From NCBI GenBank assembly GCA_031281985.1, contig JAITEO010000080.1:1-6879 (forward strand): 6,879 nt of DNA, written 5' to 3'. The first letter of the stretch is position 1, and each line of letters opens with the position of its first letter. A program made the position numbers and the translations under genes. Below are positions 4,420 through 6,879 of the stretch, piece after piece. Below the pieces are notes generated by a model. It ran no database searches, was not told where the DNA came from, and saw only the letters and a program-made list of their open reading frames with translations. This DNA comes from Zoogloeaceae bacterium (GTDB lineage Bacteria > Pseudomonadota > Gammaproteobacteria > Burkholderiales > Rhodocyclaceae).

Positions 4420-5382
4420 ATGAAAATCACTTTCCTCGATTTCGAGCAGCCGATTGCCGAACTGGAGAACAAGATCGAAACCTTGCGTTTTGGTCAGGAA
4501 GATTCGGCGGTGGATATTTCCGAGGACATCGAGCGGCTTTCCAGGAAAAGCCAGGAACTGACCAAGACGATTTATGCCAAGCTCACGCCTTGGCAGATTG
4601 CCCAGGTCGCCCGCCACCCGCAGCGCCCCTATACGCTGGATTACATCGAGCAGATTTTTACGGATTTCATCGAACTGCACGGCGACCGCGCCTTTGCCGA
4701 TGACAAATCCATCATCGGCGGCCTGGCGCGCTTCAATGACCAGCCGTGCATGGTCATCGGACACCAGAAGGGACGGGATACCAAGGAGAAAATCCAGCGC
4801 AATTTCGGCATGCCGCGTCCGGAAGGCTATCGCAAGGCGCTGCGCCTGATGCGGCTGGCGGAAAAATTCCAGATCCCCGTATTCACGTTCGTGGATACGC
4901 CAGGCGCATATCCGGGCATCGACGCCGAGGAACGCGGGCAATCGGAAGCCATCGGACGCAATCTCTATGAAATGACGCAACTGAAGACGCCGATCATCGT
5001 CAGCATCATCGGCGAGGGCGGCTCCGGCGGCGCGCTGGCGATCGCGGTGGGCGACGTGACCCTGATGTTGCAGAACTCGACCTATGCGGTCATTTCGCCG
5101 GAAGGTTGCGCTTCCATCCTCTGGAAAAGCGCCGAAAAAGCCGAGCATGCCGCCGAAATCATGGGCATCACCGCGCAACGCCTGAAGGCGCTGGGGCTGA
5201 TCGACAAAATCGTGCACGAACCCACGGGCGGCGCGCACCGCGACCCGGTCGCCACCTCCATCAACCTGAAAAAGGCACTGCAGGAAGCCCTCAAGCATCT
5301 CCAGACCCTTTCCGCGCAGGAACTCCTGGACGCCCGTTTCCAACGCCTCATGGCCTATGGCCGCTTCAAGGAATCCGCCTGA
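4420..5382 (+). CDS. accA: Acetyl-CoA carboxylase, carboxyltransferase subunit alpha
   Basis: A 320-aa protein (E. coli AccA is 319), the alpha half of the carboxyltransferase that moves CO2 from carboxybiotin on BCCP to acetyl-CoA, making malonyl-CoA for fatty acid synthesis. It works with AccD as an A2D2 complex in the cytosol; accD is not in this window. The N-terminal helical segment (1-60) is typical, then [21 protein letters not shown] (55-75), HGDRAFADD (87-95), [11 protein letters not shown] (114-124), [16 protein letters not shown] (128-143), DTPGAYPG (159-166), [10 protein letters not shown] (198-207) and [11 protein letters not shown] (226-236). The last motifs hold the glycine-rich oxyanion-hole region of the crotonase fold. 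The start at 4420 matches the conserved [12 protein letters not shown] opening and has AAGGA before it; the frame open from 4195 runs through repeat B and is not coding. It overlaps tilS by 26 nt, the familiar accA-tilS arrangement. Complete and intact. Confidence 0.98.
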   Translation: MKITFLDFEQPIAELENKIETLRFGQEDSAVDISEDIERLSRKSQELTKTIYAKLTPWQIAQVARHPQRPYTLDYIEQIFTDFIELHGDRAFADDKSIIGGLARFNDQPCMVIGHQKGRDTKEKIQRNFGMPRPEGYRKALRLMRLAEKFQIPVFTFVDTPGAYPGIDAEERGQSEAIGRNLYEMTQLKTPIIVSIIGEGGSGGALAIAVGDVTLMLQNSTYAVISPEGCASILWKSAEKAEHAAEIMGITAQRLKALGLIDKIVHEPTGGAHRDPVATSINLKKALQEALKHLQTLSAQELLDARFQRLMAYGRFKESA

Positions 5383-6739
5383 TCCGGCAGCAACGCTCAC
5401 CGCGCAGGTCGCCGCCTGTCTCGACGCGGCGCTGCCGGAGACCGCTTTGCTCTGGGTGGGATTTTCGGGCGGACAGGATTCCGTCGTGCTGCTCGATCTC
5501 GTCCATCGCCTGCTGCCCGGACGCATCCGCGCCATCCATGTGCGGCACGGTCTTTCGCCCAACGCCGACGCCTGGGCGGATTTTTGCGCGGCCTTCTGCC
5601 ATGCGCGGGCAATTCCCCTTTTGATAAAAAAAGTCGAGGTGGCGCAGGGCGCCAAGGAGGGATTGGAGGCCGCTGCCCGCAAGGCGCGCTATCGGGCGTT
5701 TCAGGAAAGCGGCGCGACCGTTCTGGCGCTGGCGCACCATCAGCGCGATCAGGCGGAAACCTTGTTGCTGCATCTTTGCCGGGGCACGGGTGTTGCGGGC
5801 GCGGCGGCCATGCCGGAGGTGCGGCGCATGGGAAACCTGACCCTGTTGCGTCCGCTGTTGCATAGCAGCGCCGCCGCCCTTGCGGCGTATGCGCGGGCGC
5901 GCTCGCTTTCCTGGGTGGAGGATGAGAGCAACGCGGAGGAACGGCATACGCGCAACTTCCTGCGCCACCGCATCCTGCCCGAATTGACGGCGCGCTTTCC
6001 CGCCCTGGAAGCGACGCTCGCCCGCGCCGCCGGACATTTTGCCGAGGCGCAAACGCTGCTGTGCGAGCGCGCGGCGGAAGATGACGCCGCCCTTGCCGGA
6101 CGCCTGTCCGCACTGCCCGCTCTTTCCTTGCCGCGACAGGCCAACTGGCTGCGTTACCGCCTGCAACGACAAGGCTGGCGCGCCCCGGAAACCGCTACCC
6201 TGGAGGAAATCCTGCGCCAGCTCGCGCACGCGCTCGCTCAGGCCAATCCGCGCCTTGAATTCGAGCTTACAGAGGGCTGCCTGCGCCTCTGGCAAGGCCG
6301 TCTGTACATGACGCCGCACCCTGCCCCGCCGCAAACGGAGAAATGTCTATGGGATACCCGAACGCCCTGCTCCTGGTCGGGAAAACGCCTGCGCCTCGAA
6401 CCTTGCCACGGCGCGGGTTTGAATGCGGCGTTACTGGCCGGGAAAAAACCCCTGATCCTGCGTCCGCGCCAGGGCGGAGAGCGCTTACAGACGCACCCGG
6501 GCGGCCCGCATCGCACCCTGAAAAACCTGCTGCGCGAAGCCGGAATCCCCCCCTGGGAACGCCCGCGCCTGCCCCTCATCTACCACGAACAAACCCTCAT
6601 CGCCTGCCCCGGCATCGCCATCGCCGCCAACTGGCAATGCCCGCCAGATCGACCCGGCTGGCAATTGCGCTGGGAAGAGGAAGCGCAGAACGAAAGCAAG
6701 GAACCTCCCCACGCAGGGCAATCGCATGAATGCCATTGA
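5357..6739 (+). CDS. tilS: tRNA(Ile)-lysidine synthetase
   Basis: A 460-aa ATP-dependent enzyme that attaches lysine to C34 of tRNA-Ile(CAU), making lysidine so that the tRNA reads AUA and is charged with isoleucine. It is normally essential. The N-type PPi-synthetase P-loop is FSGGQDS (36-42, usual SGGxDS). Then come HVRHGLS (61-67), [14 protein letters not shown] (102-115), [15 protein letters not shown] (126-140), RPLL (165-168) and [19 protein letters not shown] (185-203), all conserved TilS catalytic-domain features. The middle substrate-binding domain spans about 255-320. The C-terminal TilS domain is at about 365-438, with RPRQGGERL (369-377), [22 protein letters not shown] (387-408). 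No other ATG/GTG/TTG precedes the P-loop by a useful distance, so the start is 5357, inside accA, implying translational coupling. The last ~20 residues ([20 protein letters not shown]) look unconserved, and the stop lies in an imperfect 31-nt-period duplication. Confidence 0.97.
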   Translation: MAASRNPPDPAATLTAQVAACLDAALPETALLWVGFSGGQDSVVLLDLVHRLLPGRIRAIHVRHGLSPNADAWADFCAAFCHARAIPLLIKKVEVAQGAKEGLEAAARKARYRAFQESGATVLALAHHQRDQAETLLLHLCRGTGVAGAAAMPEVRRMGNLTLLRPLLHSSAAALAAYARARSLSWVEDESNAEERHTRNFLRHRILPELTARFPALEATLARAAGHFAEAQTLLCERAAEDDAALAGRLSALPALSLPRQANWLRYRLQRQGWRAPETATLEEILRQLAHALAQANPRLEFELTEGCLRLWQGRLYMTPHPAPPQTEKCLWDTRTPCSWSGKRLRLEPCHGAGLNAALLAGKKPLILRPRQGGERLQTHPGGPHRTLKNLLREAGIPPWERPRLPLIYHEQTLIACPGIAIAANWQCPPDRPGWQLRWEEEAQNESKEPPHAGQSHECH

Positions 6740-6879
6740 GTTGGCAGGGCAATTGCGTGAGTTGCTGTATGACGCGGACAAAAGCGCTTGTTTGTCCGCC
6801 TCCCCAGCCCTCCCTGCACCCTGCAAGGGTGGCCGAAGGCCGGGAGAGGGCAACGTGCCGTGCCGCCCCCTCTCCCGCC
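6726..6879 (+). CDS. Doubtful partial ORF overlapping the tilS end
   Basis: An ATG at 6726 overlaps the tilS stop by 14 nt, has AGGG (6715-6718) 7 nt upstream and stays open to the window end (51 codons). Only the first ~18 residues ([18 protein letters not shown]) look protein-like; from about 6774 it reads through a hairpin and repeat copy C into Pro/Arg/Gly-rich sequence. It could be a coupled gene start truncated by the repeat, or chance. Confidence 0.15.
   Translation, partial: MNAIELAGQLRELLYDADKSACLSASPALPAPCKGGRRPGEGNVPCRPLSR
6774..6799 (+). terminator. Hairpin downstream of tilS
   Basis: GCGGACAAA (6774-6782) pairs with TTTGTCCGC (6791-6799) around an 8-nt loop, 34 nt after the tilS stop. 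No T-tract follows, so intrinsic termination is uncertain. It may instead be the outer edge of repeat copy C. Confidence 0.4.
6811..6879. repeat. Dispersed repeat, copy C, cut by the window end
   Basis: It combines parts of the family in both orientations. 6813-6829 is the exact reverse complement of 42-58 in copy A. 6828-6845 is identical to 3949-3966 in copy D. The end (GCCGTGCCGCCCCCTCTCCC) resembles copy B near 4193-4208. CGGGAGAGGG (6841-6850) pairs with CCCTCTCCCG (6868-6877), a 10-bp stem with a 17-nt loop. The right border is outside the window. Confidence 0.6.

Noticed and set aside
4384..5682. 432-aa open frame antisense to accA and the start of tilS
   Set aside because: It covers two strongly conserved genes on the + strand. 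Its length comes from third-position GC bias, and no domain is visible.
5366..6334. 322-aa antisense frame over tilS
   Set aside because: Shadow of a gene with full TilS catalytic motifs.

Overview
The window looks like chromosomal DNA from a GC-rich betaproteobacterium. This is inferred from the AccA N-terminus ([16 protein letters not shown]), which resembles betaproteobacterial AccA, from the accA-tilS gene order common in Beta- and Gammaproteobacteria, and from the strong GC bias that leaves long open frames on both strands. Genus cannot be told from the sequence. All five well-supported genes are on the + strand and are core-metabolism or housekeeping types, except one uncharacterised protein. 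I found no tRNA, rRNA, CRISPR array, transposase or phage gene.

Layout. Positions 1-236: a repeat-bearing leader (copy A) with a 13-bp perfect hairpin. 237-2785: a two-gene unit made of nnr (NAD(P)HX epimerase/dehydratase) and a 337-aa protein of unknown function, start overlapping stop by 1 nt. 2786-3029: a hairpin, a textbook bidirectional intrinsic terminator and a GTAG-headed REP-like palindrome. 3030-3836: a YjjV-type TatD family hydrolase whose stop codon lies inside another REP-like element. 3837-4419: a 583-nt intergenic mosaic of REP-like palindromes, an inverted fragment of the leader repeat, an AT-rich patch, a second full leader repeat (copy B) and a possible accA promoter. 4420-6739: accA (acetyl-CoA carboxylase carboxyltransferase alpha) and tilS (tRNA-Ile2 lysidine synthetase), overlapping by 26 nt. 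6740-6879: a hairpin and the start of a third repeat copy (C), cut by the window end, with a doubtful partial ORF.

The genes do not form one pathway. Nnr repairs damaged nicotinamide cofactors, AccA makes malonyl-CoA for fatty acid synthesis, TilS makes the AUA-decoding tRNA-Ile functional, and YjjV is a metal-dependent hydrolase, probably a nuclease or deoxyesterase. The unusual part is the intergenic DNA: each transcription unit is bordered by members of at least two dispersed palindromic repeat families. yjjV is enclosed by a perfect 40-bp inverted repeat, and nnr-orf337-yjjV is enclosed by direct copies of the leader repeat. I see no convincing new defence or metabolic system. The best leads are the uncharacterised partner of nnr and the repeat architecture.
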